The notes: a model not told the origin generated them from the sequence alone. A DNA stretch of 64,000 nucleotides from Pseudomonas fluorescens (GCF_019212185.1 NZ_CP078138.1:4942501-5006500); one strand, 5' to 3'; counted from the first letter of the stretch, positions 53,178 to 64,000 are shown. Program-made: numbers and translations.

Positions 53178-54539
53178 TCAAGCCGCCCCGGCGTGAGCCA
53201 GCAGACGAATGTTCAAGCGTAATCCACTGCCTGTGTTCTGCGCCCAGATAAACCCACCCTGGCGCTGTACGGCATTCCTGGCGATGCTCAGTCCCAGGCC
53301 GAAGCCGCCATTGCCGGGACGCGAGCCGTCGAGACGGGTGAACGGCAGGAAGATCCGTTCGAGATCGGCTTCGGCCACGCCCCCGCCCTGATCCTCCAGC
53401 CACAGGTGCCAGTAATCGCCATCGCGCCCCCCGCCGAGACTGACACGGCCGCCGGCCGGTGAGTGACGGATGGCATTGCGCAGGATGTTTTCCAAGGCCT
53501 GGGCCAAGGTATTGAGGTTGCCGCGCACCCAACACTCGGCATCCACAGAACATTGCAATTGAGTGCTCGGCCAGGCGCTTTCGTAGCAGGCATTTTCGCT
53601 GAGCATTTCCCACAGCGCCTGGACCTGGATCGCCTCATCCGGCAGCGGCGAGCGCTCGGTGTCGAGCCATGCCAGTTGCAGTGTGTCCTCGACCAGGCGC
53701 TGCATGCCATCGACCTCACGGCCGATGCGTTCGCGCAGTTGCGCCAGGTCCTGCTCACTCTCGCTGGCCACCCGCAGCCGGCTCAACGGGGTGCGCAGTT
53801 CATGGGACAAGTCACGCAGCAACTGTTGCTGCAGCGCCACGGTGCTCTGCAGACGCTCGGACATGTGATCGAATGCCCGCCCCAATTCGCCCAGCTCATC
53901 CTGACGGCTGATGGTCTGGCTCGACAGACGCACCCCCAACTGATCGGCACGCCAAGCATTGGCCTGTTCACGCAGGCTGTTGAGCGGAACCACCAGCAAG
54001 CGGTACAGCCCGACACACAATAGCAGCGTGATAAATCCGGGAATCACGCCATTGGTGATCACCCGCCAGAACAACTGATTGCGCCCCGGCATGAAACGCT
54101 GGGGCAGTTCCATCACCAGGCTGCCGGCTGCAGGATCACCGGGAAACGGCAGGCGCAGTCCGGGCAGACGCTTGTTATGAATGGGCCAATCGAGGTTGCG
54201 CAGAAAAGTCAGGCGCTCGACCTGCTGCTCGCTCAAAGGCTGGGTGCCGAGGGATTGCAGGTCCGCGCCGACGACGTCGGCCCAACCTTTTTCACGCTTG
54301 CGCAGGCCCTGCAAAAAGCCATCGACGCCTTCGTGGCGACCACTCAACCAGGCCTGCTCGGCCTCGGCAGCATAGCGTGACAGAGTGGCGCGCGCCTCTG
54401 GCGAGAGAAACTGGTCCTGCTTCTCCATGTAGCGGCCCCAGGACCAACTCAGCCAGATCATCAGCAGGCAGAAGGCAACGAGGAGCAGCGCCAGCTTCCA
54501 GAACAGCGAGTGGCGGCCCGGGACGTCAGACCACTTCAT
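53178..54539 (-). CDS. Sensor histidine kinase (PirS-position orthologue)
   Basis: The 453-residue kinase has two membrane helices (~14-33 and ~163-185) enclosing a ~130-residue periplasmic domain, a HAMP domain (~186-238), HisKA with DLSHELRTPLSRLR (His ~246), and HATPase with N, G1 and G2 boxes (NILRNAIRHSP, LEDQGGGVAEADLERIF, GFGLGLSIARNAV). Its cognate regulator gene overlaps it by 14 bases upstream. The pair occupies the position of PirRS in P. aeruginosa, but the pirA siderophore receptor gene is not adjacent here, so iron-siderophore sensing is not assured. Confidence 0.85.
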   Translation of the reverse strand: MKWSDVPGRHSLFWKLALLLVAFCLLMIWLSWSWGRYMEKQDQFLSPEARATLSRYAAEAEQAWLSGRHEGVDGFLQGLRKREKGWADVVGADLQSLGTQPLSEQQVERLTFLRNLDWPIHNKRLPGLRLPFPGDPAAGSLVMELPQRFMPGRNQLFWRVITNGVIPGFITLLLCVGLYRLLVVPLNSLREQANAWRADQLGVRLSSQTISRQDELGELGRAFDHMSERLQSTVALQQQLLRDLSHELRTPLSRLRVASESEQDLAQLRERIGREVDGMQRLVEDTLQLAWLDTERSPLPDEAIQVQALWEMLSENACYESAWPSTQLQCSVDAECWVRGNLNTLAQALENILRNAIRHSPAGGRVSLGGGRDGDYWHLWLEDQGGGVAEADLERIFLPFTRLDGSRPGNGGFGLGLSIARNAVQRQGGFIWAQNTGSGLRLNIRLLAHAGAA

Positions 54540-55248
54540 CGGCGGCGCTCAATACATAGCCTTTGCCCCATACCGTGCGCACTTCGCGCTCGCTGTAGCC
54601 GATGGCCTTGAGCTTGCGGCGAATCTGGCTGATGTGCATGTCCAGACTACGGTCGTGGGGCGCGTAGCCGCGCTGCAGGACGTGTTGGTAGAGGAACGCC
54701 TTGCTGAGGACTTCTTCACCGTTGCGATTGAGCGTATCGAGCAGGCGATACTCGCTGCGGGTCAACCCGGCCCAGCCCTGACCGTAATAAACGTCAGACA
54801 GTTCGTCATCGAAACGCAGGCTATGGGTGTCGCTGCTGACGGCCGGGGCGACGTGCCGCCGGTCGAGGGCTACCCGACGCAGTATGGCTTCAATGCGTAC
54901 CCGCAGTTCGGCCATGCTGAAGGGCTTGGGCAGGTAATCGTCGGCGCCCAGGCGAAAACCGCTGATGCGGTCGGCCTCGGCGCCCAGCGCCGACATCAGT
55001 AATACCGGCGTCGAGTCGCAGGAGCGCAGGTCGGTCAATACAGCCAGACCGTCCATGCCCGGCAGCAGAATATCCATCAGCACCACATCGAAGGCCTGGG
55101 CACGAGCCATTTCCAGACCTTCCCGGCCGTTCTGGCACCAGGTCACCTGAAAACCGCAACGGCCCAAGTGCTCATGCACATAAGCACCGAGTACGAGGTC
55201 ATCTTCAATGGTCAGAATGCGGGGAAGGCCAGCAGATACGGGAGTCAT
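54526..55248 (-). CDS. OmpR-family response regulator
   Basis: The start at 55248 (MTPVSAGLPRILTIEDD) gives 240 residues; a GTG at 55275 is possible. The receiver domain has IEDD, the phospho-acceptor in VVLMDILLPGMDG, and KPFSMAEL with the conserved Lys. The winged-helix domain ends with RRKLKAIGYSEREVRTVWGKGYVLS. It overlaps the kinase gene by 14 bases and forms an operon with it. It occupies the PirR position (PA0929), next to gacS. Confidence 0.9.
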   Translation of the reverse strand: MTPVSAGLPRILTIEDDLVLGAYVHEHLGRCGFQVTWCQNGREGLEMARAQAFDVVLMDILLPGMDGLAVLTDLRSCDSTPVLLMSALGAEADRISGFRLGADDYLPKPFSMAELRVRIEAILRRVALDRRHVAPAVSSDTHSLRFDDELSDVYYGQGWAGLTRSEYRLLDTLNRNGEEVLSKAFLYQHVLQRGYAPHDRSLDMHISQIRRKLKAIGYSEREVRTVWGKGYVLSAADEVV

Positions 55249-55465
55249 TAGCTTCTGCAAGTAATTCTCAATCACTGATTATTCAAGATTGTCTGTCCTT
55301 GAGCAACCCGTGACTTGGGCCATGGCCTGGCGACACGATGGAAGGCAGACTCGCCCCCGGGTAATTAGCCAGGATTGCCCGCAAGCAAATCGCTACACTG
55401 GCCAGGTGTTGCGCGCCGGATGTGCGCATCCGCATCGATGAACCGCGTGTTGACGGGAGAGCGGC

Positions 55466-58216
55466 GTGCTGAAGAAACTCGGGATCAAGGGTCGTGTCCT
55501 GCTGCTGACCTTGCTGCCGACCAGCCTGATGGCGCTGGTCCTGGGTGGGTATTTCACCTGGATGCAGCAGACTGATCTGCAGGCCCAGTTGATGACACGC
55601 GGCGAAATGATCGCTGAACAGCTGGCACCCTTGGTGGCGCCGCCTCTGGCGCACAGCAACGCCGACCTGCTCGAACGCATCGCCAAACAATCGCTGGAGC
55701 AACCGGACGTGCGAGCGGTGTCGTTCCTGGCCCCGGACCGCAGCCTCTTGGCGCATGCCGGACCACTGATGCTCAACCAGGCGCCGATCGGCGACAGCAC
55801 GCACCTGCTGCGCCGAACCGGCAACGACGCGACGCGCTACCTGCTGCCAGTCTTCGGCAAACATCGCAACCTGGCGGGCGAGGTGATTCCGGGGGAAGAC
55901 GACCGCCTGCTCGGTTGGGTCGAGCTGGAACTGTCCCACAGCGGCATGCTGCTGACTGGCTATCGCAGTCTGTTCGCCAGCCTGATGCTGATTGGTGGTG
56001 GCTTGATCTGCACCGCCCTCCTCGCCCTGCGCATGGGCCGCACCATCAACAACCCGCTGACCAGCATCAAGCAGGCCGTGGCCCAGCTCAAGGACGGCCA
56101 CCTGGAAACCCGCCTGCCGCCACTGGGCAGCCAGGAACTGGACGAACTGGCCTCGGGCATCAACCGCATGGCCAGTACCTTGCAGAACGCCCAAGAAGAA
56201 TTGCAGCACAGCGTCGACCAGGCCACCGAAGACGTACGCCAGAACCTGGAAACCATTGAGATCCAGAACATCGAACTGGACCTGGCGCGCAAGGAGGCCC
56301 TGGAAGCGAGTCGGATCAAATCCGAATTCCTCGCCAACATGAGCCACGAAATCCGCACACCGCTCAACGGCATCCTGGGCTTCACCCACCTGCTGCAGAA
56401 AAGCGAACTGACGCCGCGTCAGCTCGACTACCTGGGCACCATCGAAAAGTCCGCCGACAGCCTGCTGGGAATCATCAACGAGATTCTCGACTTCTCGAAA
56501 ATCGAGGCTGGCAAGCTGGTGCTCGACCGTATTCCGTTCAACCTGCGCGATCTGCTGCAGGACACCCTGACCATCCTCGCCCCCGCCGCCCACGCCAAAC
56601 AGCTGGAGCTGGTGAGCCTGGTGTATCGCGACACCCCGCTGTCGCTGATCGGCGATCCACTGCGTCTGAAGCAAATCCTCACTAACCTGGTGAGTAACGC
56701 GATCAAGTTCACCCGCGAAGGCACCATCGTTGCCCGCGCCATGCTCGAAGATGAGCATGAGGACAGTGTGCAACTGCGCATCAGCATTCAGGACACGGGC
56801 ATCGGCCTGTCCAACCAGGACGTGCGTGCGCTGTTCCAGGCCTTCAGTCAGGCCGACAATTCGCTGTCCCGCCAACCCGGTGGCACCGGCCTGGGCCTGG
56901 TGATCTCCAAGCGCCTGATCGAACAGATGGGTGGCGAGATCGGGGTCGACAGCACCCCGGGCGAAGGGTCGGAATTCTGGATCAGCCTGAGCCTGCCGAA
57001 AACCCGCGATGATGTCGAAGACCTGCCACTCGCGCCGTTGCTGGGCCGACGTATCGCGGTGCTGGAAAACCACGAACTGGCACGTCAGGCGCTGCAGCAT
57101 CAACTGGAAGACTGCGGCCTTCAGGTCACCCCGTTCAACACCCTGGAGAGCCTCACCAACGGGGTCACCAGCGCCTTGCAGACCGAGCAGGCAATTGACC
57201 TGGCGGTGCTCGGCGTGACCTCCAACGACATGCCACCGGAGCGCCTCAACCAGCACATCTGGGATCTCGAACACCTGGGCTGCAAGGTGCTGGTGCTGTG
57301 CCCGACCACCGAACAGACCCTGTACCACCTCTCGGTGCCCAACCCCCACAGTCAGTTGCAGGCCAAGCCGGCCTGTACTCGCAAGCTGCGCCGGGCGCTG
57401 TCCGACCTGGTCAGCCCGCGCCCGGTGCGCAACGAACCCAACGAACCGCTCTCGAGCCGCGCGCCGAAAGTGCTGTGCGTGGATGACAACCCGGCCAACC
57501 TGCTACTGGTGCAGACCCTGCTCGAAGACATGGGTGCCAGGGTGCTGGCGGTCGAAAGTGGCTACGCCGCAATCAAGGCGGTGCAGACCGAGACCTTCGA
57601 TCTGGTGCTGATGGATGTGCAGATGCCTGGCATGGACGGGCGGCAAACCACCGAAACCATTCGCCAGTGGGAAAGTACCCGGCAGAACACGCCCCTGCCC
57701 ATCGTCGCCCTCACGGCCCATGCCATGGCCAATGAAAAGCGCGCCTTGCTGCAAAGCGGCATGGACGACTACCTGACCAAACCCATCAGTGAACGCCAAT
57801 TGGCCCAGGTGGTATTGAAGTGGACCGGACTCGCCTTGCGCAATCACACTCCTGAACGCAGTGACAGCCCGAGCCAGGCCAACGAGCTGCTGGTGCTCGA
57901 CCCCGATGAGGGCTTGCGCCTGGCCGCCGGCAAGGCCGATCTGGCCGCCGACATGCTGGCCATGCTACTGGCATCGCTGGAGGCCGATCGCGAGGCGATT
58001 CGCGCCGCTCGCGAAAACCATGACCACAATGCCCTGATCGAGCGCGTCCACCGCCTGCACGGGGCGACCCGCTATTGTGGCGTCCCGCAACTGCGCGCCG
58101 CCTGCCAGCGGAGCGAAACCCTGCTCAAACAACAGGACCCCAAGGCCCACACCGCCCTGGAAGATCTCGAACGAGCGATCAATCGCCTAGCCCTGCAGGC
58201 CCGCATCAGCGCCTGA
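55466..58216 (+). CDS. gacS: Hybrid sensor kinase GacS
   Basis: The 916-residue kinase starts at a GTG behind GGAGAG. It has two membrane helices (~11-31 and ~168-188), HAMP, HisKA with His294 in [13 protein letters not shown], HATPase, a receiver domain with Asp717 in [13 protein letters not shown], and a C-terminal HPt domain with His862 in VHRLHG. It drives GacA, the RsmX/Y/Z small RNAs and secondary metabolism, biofilm and virulence in pseudomonads. Its partner gacA is unlinked, as usual. It is divergent from the two-component pair. Confidence 0.97.
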   Translation: MLKKLGIKGRVLLLTLLPTSLMALVLGGYFTWMQQTDLQAQLMTRGEMIAEQLAPLVAPPLAHSNADLLERIAKQSLEQPDVRAVSFLAPDRSLLAHAGPLMLNQAPIGDSTHLLRRTGNDATRYLLPVFGKHRNLAGEVIPGEDDRLLGWVELELSHSGMLLTGYRSLFASLMLIGGGLICTALLALRMGRTINNPLTSIKQAVAQLKDGHLETRLPPLGSQELDELASGINRMASTLQNAQEELQHSVDQATEDVRQNLETIEIQNIELDLARKEALEASRIKSEFLANMSHEIRTPLNGILGFTHLLQKSELTPRQLDYLGTIEKSADSLLGIINEILDFSKIEAGKLVLDRIPFNLRDLLQDTLTILAPAAHAKQLELVSLVYRDTPLSLIGDPLRLKQILTNLVSNAIKFTREGTIVARAMLEDEHEDSVQLRISIQDTGIGLSNQDVRALFQAFSQADNSLSRQPGGTGLGLVISKRLIEQMGGEIGVDSTPGEGSEFWISLSLPKTRDDVEDLPLAPLLGRRIAVLENHELARQALQHQLEDCGLQVTPFNTLESLTNGVTSALQTEQAIDLAVLGVTSNDMPPERLNQHIWDLEHLGCKVLVLCPTTEQTLYHLSVPNPHSQLQAKPACTRKLRRALSDLVSPRPVRNEPNEPLSSRAPKVLCVDDNPANLLLVQTLLEDMGARVLAVESGYAAIKAVQTETFDLVLMDVQMPGMDGRQTTETIRQWESTRQNTPLPIVALTAHAMANEKRALLQSGMDDYLTKPISERQLAQVVLKWTGLALRNHTPERSDSPSQANELLVLDPDEGLRLAAGKADLAADMLAMLLASLEADREAIRAARENHDHNALIERVHRLHGATRYCGVPQLRAACQRSETLLKQQDPKAHTALEDLERAINRLALQARISA

Positions 58217-58281
58217 TCCAGGGCAATGGCCGGCGGTGCCACGATCTGTAGACTCAGTGCACCCAGAATAAGGATGAGACC

Positions 58282-59271
58282 ATGCGCACCCTTCTCTTCA
58301 GCAGCCAGACCTACGACCGCGACAGCTTTCTCGCCGCCGCGCAATCTGGCGCCAACGAACTGCACTTCCAGGCCGCACGCCTGAGCCTCGACACCGTCGC
58401 CCTGGCTGAGCACTTCGAGGTGGTCTGCGCCTTTATCAATGACGACCTCAGCGCCCCGGTCCTGGAAAAGCTGGCGGTCGGCGGCACTCGCCTGATCGCC
58501 TTGCGCTCGGCTGGCTACAACCATGTCGACCTGACTGCGGCGCATCGTCTGGGCTTGAGCATCGTCCGCGTCCCGGCTTACTCGCCCCACGCCGTGGCAG
58601 AGCACGCGGTGGCCTTGATCCTGGCCCTCAACCGCCGCCTGCATCGCGCCTACAACCGCACCCGCGAGGGCGACTTCACCCTGCATGGCCTGACCGGTTT
58701 CGACCTGTACGGCAAGACGGTGGGCGTGGTCGGCACCGGGCAAATCGGCGCTACCTTCGCGAAAATCATGGCCGGTTTCGGCTGCCAGTTGCTGGCCTAT
58801 GACCCCTACCCCAATCCGCAGGTCGAAGCCCTCGGCGGTCGCTACCTGCCATTGCCGGAGCTGCTGGCGCAATCGCACATCATCAGTCTTCACTGCCCGC
58901 TGACCGCCGACAGCAAACACCTGATCAACAGCCAGTCACTGGCCGACCTGCAACCCGGCGCCATGCTGATCAACACGGGGCGTGGCGCGCTGGTGGATAC
59001 ACCGGCCTTGATCGAGGCATTGAAAACCGGTCAGTTGGGCTATCTGGGCCTGGATGTCTATGAAGAGGAAGCGCAGCTGTTTTTCGAAGATCGCTCCGAC
59101 CTCCCGCTGCAGGACGACGTGCTCGCCCGGCTGCTGACTTTCCCCAACGTGATCGTCACCGCCCACCAGGCCTTCCTCACCCGTGAGGCCCTGGCCGCGA
59201 TTGCCGCGACTACGTTGCAGAACATTGCTGATTGGGCCGCTGGCACCCCGCAAAACCGGGTCGAAGGCTGA
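58282..59271 (+). CDS. ldhA: Fermentative D-lactate dehydrogenase
   Basis: The 329-residue D-2-hydroxyacid dehydrogenase has the NAD site VGVVGTGQIGATFAKIM, the catalytic Arg in LINTGRGALVD(...), Glu in DVYEEEA and His in VTAHQAFLTREAL. LdhA-type features include YSPHAVAEHAVALILALNRRLHRAYNRTREGDF. It reduces pyruvate to D-lactate. It follows gacS by 65 bases, as at PA0927-PA0928. Confidence 0.94.
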   Translation: MRTLLFSSQTYDRDSFLAAAQSGANELHFQAARLSLDTVALAEHFEVVCAFINDDLSAPVLEKLAVGGTRLIALRSAGYNHVDLTAAHRLGLSIVRVPAYSPHAVAEHAVALILALNRRLHRAYNRTREGDFTLHGLTGFDLYGKTVGVVGTGQIGATFAKIMAGFGCQLLAYDPYPNPQVEALGGRYLPLPELLAQSHIISLHCPLTADSKHLINSQSLADLQPGAMLINTGRGALVDTPALIEALKTGQLGYLGLDVYEEEAQLFFEDRSDLPLQDDVLARLLTFPNVIVTAHQAFLTREALAAIAATTLQNIADWAAGTPQNRVEG

Positions 59272-59352
59272 TTCTGCCGGATCGAAGGTCACATCCGTGG
59301 GCCATGAGCCAGTGCTTCGCGTGCTAGCATATCGGCCATATTTGGAGGACCC

Positions 59353-59787
59353 ATGGTCGAACACGATTTCCGCTACACCCTGATGAACCCGCAACACACC
59401 CTGACCGAATGCCGCGCACTGACGCCGGGACGCTATCAAGTCACCGGCAACGGTGGCTCGATTCGTGCCAACGATGTTCTGCTGGTGACCCTCAAGGGCA
59501 GCAAGGACTTGTCCATGCGCCTGACCGTCGACAACGTGCGTCACCTGCTCAAGCCCATGGGCCAGTGGGTTGCCGTAGCCACCGGTCCGGTGTTTGGCGA
59601 ACTGGCGATTCATACCTGGCAAGTCAACTGCGACAGCTGCGCCAAAGAGCTGAGCTTTGAGTTCGCGGTCGATGCCAAACTCGGTAACAAGGCTGAAAAA
59701 CCAGCGGCCACCGCGCGCATTGCCGAGCTGGGCTGGAAAACCGTCGGCGACAAACACCTGTGCCCGAAGTGCCAGGAGTCCGCGTAA
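59353..59787 (+). CDS. Hypothetical protein with a C-terminal zinc-ribbon-like motif
   Basis: The 144-residue protein starts behind GGAGG. Cys pairs CDSC (~98-101) and CPKC (~138-141) could bind one zinc ion. The N-terminal part is beta-rich (YTLMNPQHTLTECRALTPGRYQVTGNGGSIRANDVLLVTLKG). Its stop overlaps the next start (TAATG), so it is coupled to the META lipoprotein gene. Family unknown; no signal peptide. Confidence 0.75.
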   Translation: MVEHDFRYTLMNPQHTLTECRALTPGRYQVTGNGGSIRANDVLLVTLKGSKDLSMRLTVDNVRHLLKPMGQWVAVATGPVFGELAIHTWQVNCDSCAKELSFEFAVDAKLGNKAEKPAATARIAELGWKTVGDKHLCPKCQESA

Positions 59788-60191
59788 TGAAACACCTGGT
59801 TCTGGCCGGGATGGCGGCTGCGTCTCTGCTGGGCTGCGCCGCCGAGCCGGTGAAGCTGCAGCAGGACCGCAGCTACATTCTGGAATGGATTGGCGAGCGC
59901 CCGTTGATCGACTATAGCCACTTGACCATCACCCTGGGTACAGACGGTCGCGCCTACGGCAACGGCGGCTGCAACCACTGGTTCGCGCCCTATACCCTGG
60001 ACGGCGACAAGTTGAGCTTCGGCAAAGTCGGCAGCACCCGCAAAATGTGCGCGCCGGCGCTGATGGAGCAGGAAAAACGCTTCCTGCAAGCGTTGGAAAC
60101 CGTGCAACGCTGGGACGTCTCGCCGATCGAGCAAATGCGCTTCTGGCCGGCCGAAGGCAAGCCGTTGCGCTGGTGGCTGGAAGAGGGCTGA
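59787..60191 (+). CDS. META/HslJ-domain lipoprotein
   Basis: The 134-residue precursor has a lipobox (LLGC, Cys ~17) and a META domain with GRAYGNGGCNHWFAPYTLDGDKLSFGKVGSTRKMCAP, the typical GxxGCN pattern and paired Cys. E. coli HslJ, a heat-shock envelope protein linked to novobiocin tolerance, is the best-known relative. Its start overlaps the previous stop by one base. Confidence 0.85.
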   Translation: MKHLVLAGMAAASLLGCAAEPVKLQQDRSYILEWIGERPLIDYSHLTITLGTDGRAYGNGGCNHWFAPYTLDGDKLSFGKVGSTRKMCAPALMEQEKRFLQALETVQRWDVSPIEQMRFWPAEGKPLRWWLEEG

Positions 60192-60199
60192 TCCGCTTC

Positions 60200-60299
60200 C
60201 TGTAGCATGCTTGCTCGCGAAGGACGTTAACGATAACGCGTTAATCCAGGCAATACCCTTCGCCTGTTACGCCTTCGCGAGCAAGCTCGCTCCTACAAG
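60200..60299. repeat. REP pair
   Basis: CTGTAGCATGCTTGCTCGCGAAGG on the left is mirrored by CCTTCGCGAGCAAGCTCGCTCCTACAAG on the right. It lies between the META lipoprotein gene and the convergent thioredoxin gene; the left arm is slightly degenerate. Confidence 0.85.
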
Positions 60300-60323
60300 A
60301 AGCAAGCAGAGCGCCTCTCCCAC

Positions 60324-60791
60324 TCAATTCTTCGCCTGCAACGCCTGCAACTTGGCCATCACCCCCGCCGCCGTCTGCTCACCCATCAACTGCTCACGCA
60401 CCTTGCCCTTGTCGTCGACGATGTAGGTCACCGGCAACGCTTCGCTGCGCGGCAGCTCGAAGCGCTCCGCCGGATCCTGAGCCAACACGGTGAACGCGAT
60501 CCCCAGCTTGTTGCTGGCGCTCTTGAGTTCTTCGCCCTGCACGCCGTCGAAATTCACACCGAAAACACCGATCTTCTGTCCCTTGAGCTGCTCGGCCAGG
60601 GCATTGAGTTCAGGAATCTCGGTGCGACACGGACCGCACCACTCGGCCCAGTAATTGAGCACGAACCATTGGCCATCCAGGCGTTCGGAAGCCACTTTCT
60701 GTCCCAACTGGTCGGTGCCGTAGTCGTAACCACAGCCCCCCAGCAGCAAGGTTGCGAAAAGTGCCAGTACTGCGGTCAATCGCCTTGTCAT
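60324..60791 (-). CDS. TlpA/ResA-like thioredoxin lipoprotein
   Basis: The start at 60791 follows AAGGA by eight bases and gives 155 residues with a lipobox (LGGC, Cys ~19). The thioredoxin active site is WAEWCGPCR. It has the insert and cis-proline loop of the TlpA family (SEALPVTYIVDDKGKVREQLMG). It should reduce periplasmic disulfides, for example in cytochrome c maturation. It is divergent from arsC. Confidence 0.88.
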   Translation of the reverse strand: MTRRLTAVLALFATLLLGGCGYDYGTDQLGQKVASERLDGQWFVLNYWAEWCGPCRTEIPELNALAEQLKGQKIGVFGVNFDGVQGEELKSASNKLGIAFTVLAQDPAERFELPRSEALPVTYIVDDKGKVREQLMGEQTAAGVMAKLQALQAKN

Positions 60792-60799
60792 GGGGCTGA

Positions 60800-62282
<1,483 letters not shown>

Positions 62283-62314
62283 CAGGCGCCGCCGATGCTG
62301 GCGGCGCCAAACCC

Positions 62315-62986
62315 TCAATGATTGACGGTAAACGCCAGCATCATCGATAGCTGGCACATCGGCCGGCCGCTCTCGGCGTGCCATTGATTGAAGGCGTTCT
62401 GCACGGTGGCCAGGTCCCGCAGGCTGGTAGGCACCTTGTCGACGATCTTCTGTGCGTTCAGCGCCGCGACCACGTCATAGCTGGGCACGAAGGTGTCCTT
62501 GCCAACCATCCGCAGAAAGCGTGGCGCCGACAGGCCGCCCAATTGGTGACCGTGTTTGGCCAGGTACTTCCACAGGCCAACGATATCGGTCACCGGCCAT
62601 TCGGCGATCAATTCGCCGAAACTGCCCTTCTCCTTTGCCACATCAAGGATGAACTGCGCATTGCGCGGCACGCTCTTGAGCTTGCCCAAGTGGCGGATGA
62701 TCCGCGCATCCTGCATCAATCGCTCAAGGTGCTCGGCCCCCATCAGCACAACCTTTTCCGGGTCGAAGCCGAAGAACACCTGTTCAAAGGCCGGCCATTT
62801 GGCATCCACCAGGCTGTGCTTGAGACCGGCGCGGAAGACCCGTAGCGCCAGGGTCGACAGGTAGCGATCATCGCTGATCTGGCGCAGTTGGTCGGGGGTC
62901 TTGGGAACGGGCAGATGGGCTTCCAGTTCAGATGCCGAACCAAAGCGGTTCAGGCAATACTCGTGCAGCCACTTGTAATCGTGCAT
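62315..62986 (-). CDS. DNA-3-methyladenine glycosylase I family paralogue, likely altered active site
   Basis: The 223-residue protein aligns with Tag in FDPEKVVLMGAEHLERLMQDARIIRHLGKLKS (~73-104) and in the AGL segment at residues 53-55. At the position of the E. coli Tag catalytic Glu38 there is Arg49, and the Trp46 position is His57. The zinc-binding Cys/His set at the Tag termini is also not seen. It may bind DNA without glycosylase activity or use other residues. The E. coli comparison is from memory. It lies next to ttcA on the same strand. Confidence 0.7.
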   Translation of the reverse strand: MHDYKWLHEYCLNRFGSASELEAHLPVPKTPDQLRQISDDRYLSTLALRVFRAGLKHSLVDAKWPAFEQVFFGFDPEKVVLMGAEHLERLMQDARIIRHLGKLKSVPRNAQFILDVAKEKGSFGELIAEWPVTDIVGLWKYLAKHGHQLGGLSAPRFLRMVGKDTFVPSYDVVAALNAQKIVDKVPTSLRDLATVQNAFNQWHAESGRPMCQLSMMLAFTVNH

Positions 62987-63004
62987 GCCCTCTCCTGAGC
63001 ATAG

Positions 63005-63032
63005 AAATGGAAACGGCGCCCGCGAGCGCCGT
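63005..63032 (-). terminator. Terminator after ttcA
   Basis: ACGGCGC (63013-63019) pairs with GCGCCGT (63026-63032) and runs into T-rich sequence on the minus strand. Confidence 0.7.
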
Positions 63033-63055
63033 CAGACCCAACCGGTGACAGGGGG

Positions 63056-63880
63056 TCAGAGATTGACCACATTGACGAAGCGCGACGCCGCGCTTTCGTC
63101 GATGGTCAGGCTGGTGAAGTCGAACAGATTGCGGTCCGCCAGTTGCGACGGGATCACGTTCTGCAGGCTGCGGAAAATGCTCTCGGTGCGCCCAGGGGTC
63201 TTGCGCTCCCATTCCTGAAGCATCTCCTTGACCACCTGGCGCTGCAGGTTTTCCTGGGAGCCACAGAGGTTGCACGGGATGATCGGGAACTGCTTGAGGT
63301 CCGAGTAGGCCTGAATGTCCTTCTCGTTGCAGTAGGCCAGCGGGCGAATCACCACGTTGCGCCCGTCATCGGCACGCAACTTCGGTGGCATGGCCTTGAG
63401 CGAGCCGTTGAAGAACATATTGAGGAAGAACGTCTCGACGATGTCGTCGCGATGATGCCCGAGGGCCATCTTGGTCGCGCCGATTTCATCGGCAAAGGTG
63501 TAGAGCGTACCGCGACGCAGGCGCGAGCACAGCGAGCAGGTGGTCTTGCCCTCGGGAATCAGCTCCTTGACCACCGAGTAGGTGTCCTTCTCGACGATGT
63601 GGTACTCGACCCCCAACTCCTTGAGGTACGCCGGCAATACATGCTCGGGAAAACCTGGCTGCTTCTGGTCCATGTTGACGGCAACGATCTCGAACTTGAT
63701 CGGCGCGACCTTCTGCAGGTGCAGCAGCACGTCGAGCATGGTGTAGCTGTCCTTGCCCCCGGACAGGCAAACCATGACCTTGTCGCCGTCCTCGATCATG
63801 TTGAAGTCGGCAACGGCCTCACCGGCCTGCCGGCGTAGACGTTTCTGCAGTTTGTTCTGGTTGACCGTAAGAGTGCCCAT
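63056..63880 (-). CDS. ttcA: tRNA 2-thiocytidine(32) synthetase TtcA
   Basis: The start at 63880 ([17 protein letters not shown]) gives 274 residues. It has the PP-loop [10 protein letters not shown] (~40), the cysteine pairs CSLC (~115) and CNLC (~206) that hold an iron-sulfur cluster, and [19 protein letters not shown]. It thiolates C32 of some tRNAs. The region 63881-64000 contains its leader and no complete gene. Confidence 0.95.
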   Translation of the reverse strand: MGTLTVNQNKLQKRLRRQAGEAVADFNMIEDGDKVMVCLSGGKDSYTMLDVLLHLQKVAPIKFEIVAVNMDQKQPGFPEHVLPAYLKELGVEYHIVEKDTYSVVKELIPEGKTTCSLCSRLRRGTLYTFADEIGATKMALGHHRDDIVETFFLNMFFNGSLKAMPPKLRADDGRNVVIRPLAYCNEKDIQAYSDLKQFPIIPCNLCGSQENLQRQVVKEMLQEWERKTPGRTESIFRSLQNVIPSQLADRNLFDFTSLTIDESAASRFVNVVNL

Positions 63881-64000
63881 GGCGCTTGAAATCCGCGAGG
63901 TGTGACGAAAGGCCGGCATTTTACGCAAAAACGCCGGACGGGCGAGCTATCCATCTGCGATTAACGTCGGTTTTTACAGCGCGATTTGCTCTAAAGGCAG

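Noticed and set aside
53142..53195. 17-codon frame between cysM and the kinase gene
   Set aside because: Too short, no binding site, and it overlaps the 3' end of the kinase gene on the other strand.
55283..57349. 688-codon open frame antisense to gacS
   Set aside because: Shadow of gacS; no ribosome binding site and no domain, and gacS residues are fully conserved.

Overview
The window is about 64 kb of chromosomal DNA from a fluorescent-type Pseudomonas, most likely the P. fluorescens complex. The evidence is gacS, relA-mazG, purMN, hda, rdgC, rmuC and prc in Pseudomonas order, high GC, and three Pseudomonas-type REP pairs. From memory, the left part follows the P. aeruginosa PA3257-PA3271 order and the right part (hda to ldhA) follows PA0926-PA0947. 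No rRNA, CRISPR array, prophage or insertion sequence was seen.

Layout. 1-5 kb: end of the tail-specific protease gene, a cyclic-di-GMP EAL-CBS-GGDEF protein, three small coupled genes including an XRE regulator, a DUF1232 protein and an FKBP isomerase lipoprotein. 5-10.3 kb: a periplasmic redox island with a RoxA-like dihaem cytochrome, a catalase-like haem protein and a five-haem cytochrome that appears to join a dehydrogenase-type cytochrome subunit to a TsdA-like thiosulfate dehydrogenase. 10.5-11.1 kb: a tandem duplication of tRNA-Asp and tRNA-Val. 11.2-16.2 kb: rdgC, a guanidine-II riboswitch with its gdx exporter gene, an LplT-PlsC fusion, a TDT transporter and a cupin. 16.4-25.7 kb: a transporter-fused hybrid histidine kinase, rmuC, small proteins, a FadL-type porin and a secreted glutathione peroxidase.

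25.8-36.8 kb: a marR-MFS unit with a 40-residue membrane ORF at its end and two matching operator palindromes, then a ten-gene cobalamin operon (cobO, cobB, bluB, cbiB, cobD, cobQ, cobU, cobT, cobC, cobS) behind a cobalamin riboswitch and tied together by 4-8 base overlaps. These genes cover adenosylation, amidation, aminopropanol attachment, lower-ligand synthesis and nucleotide-loop assembly; the corrin-ring genes are not in the window. 36.9-46.8 kb: a sorbosone-dehydrogenase-like lipoprotein, an O-methyltransferase, two NlpC/P60 lipoproteins, hda, an AI-2E-type permease, a DUF2066 protein, purM-purN and small proteins. 46.9-64 kb: a DUF2058 protein, mazG, relA, rlmD-cysM, a two-component pair, gacS, a D-lactate dehydrogenase, a zinc-ribbon/META pair, a TlpA-like thioredoxin, arsC-wrbA-DUF2069, a degenerate-looking 3-methyladenine glycosylase paralogue and ttcA.

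The least expected signals are a composite intergenic element present twice (near 3.95-4.10 kb and 21.85-21.99 kb), built around inverted perfect or near-perfect DnaA boxes with collinear A/T-tract motifs; the five-haem TsdA-like fusion; the guanidine-II riboswitch; the paired MarR operators; and the glycosylase paralogue without the expected catalytic glutamate. All family assignments come from motif and sequence recognition by eye; no search was run.
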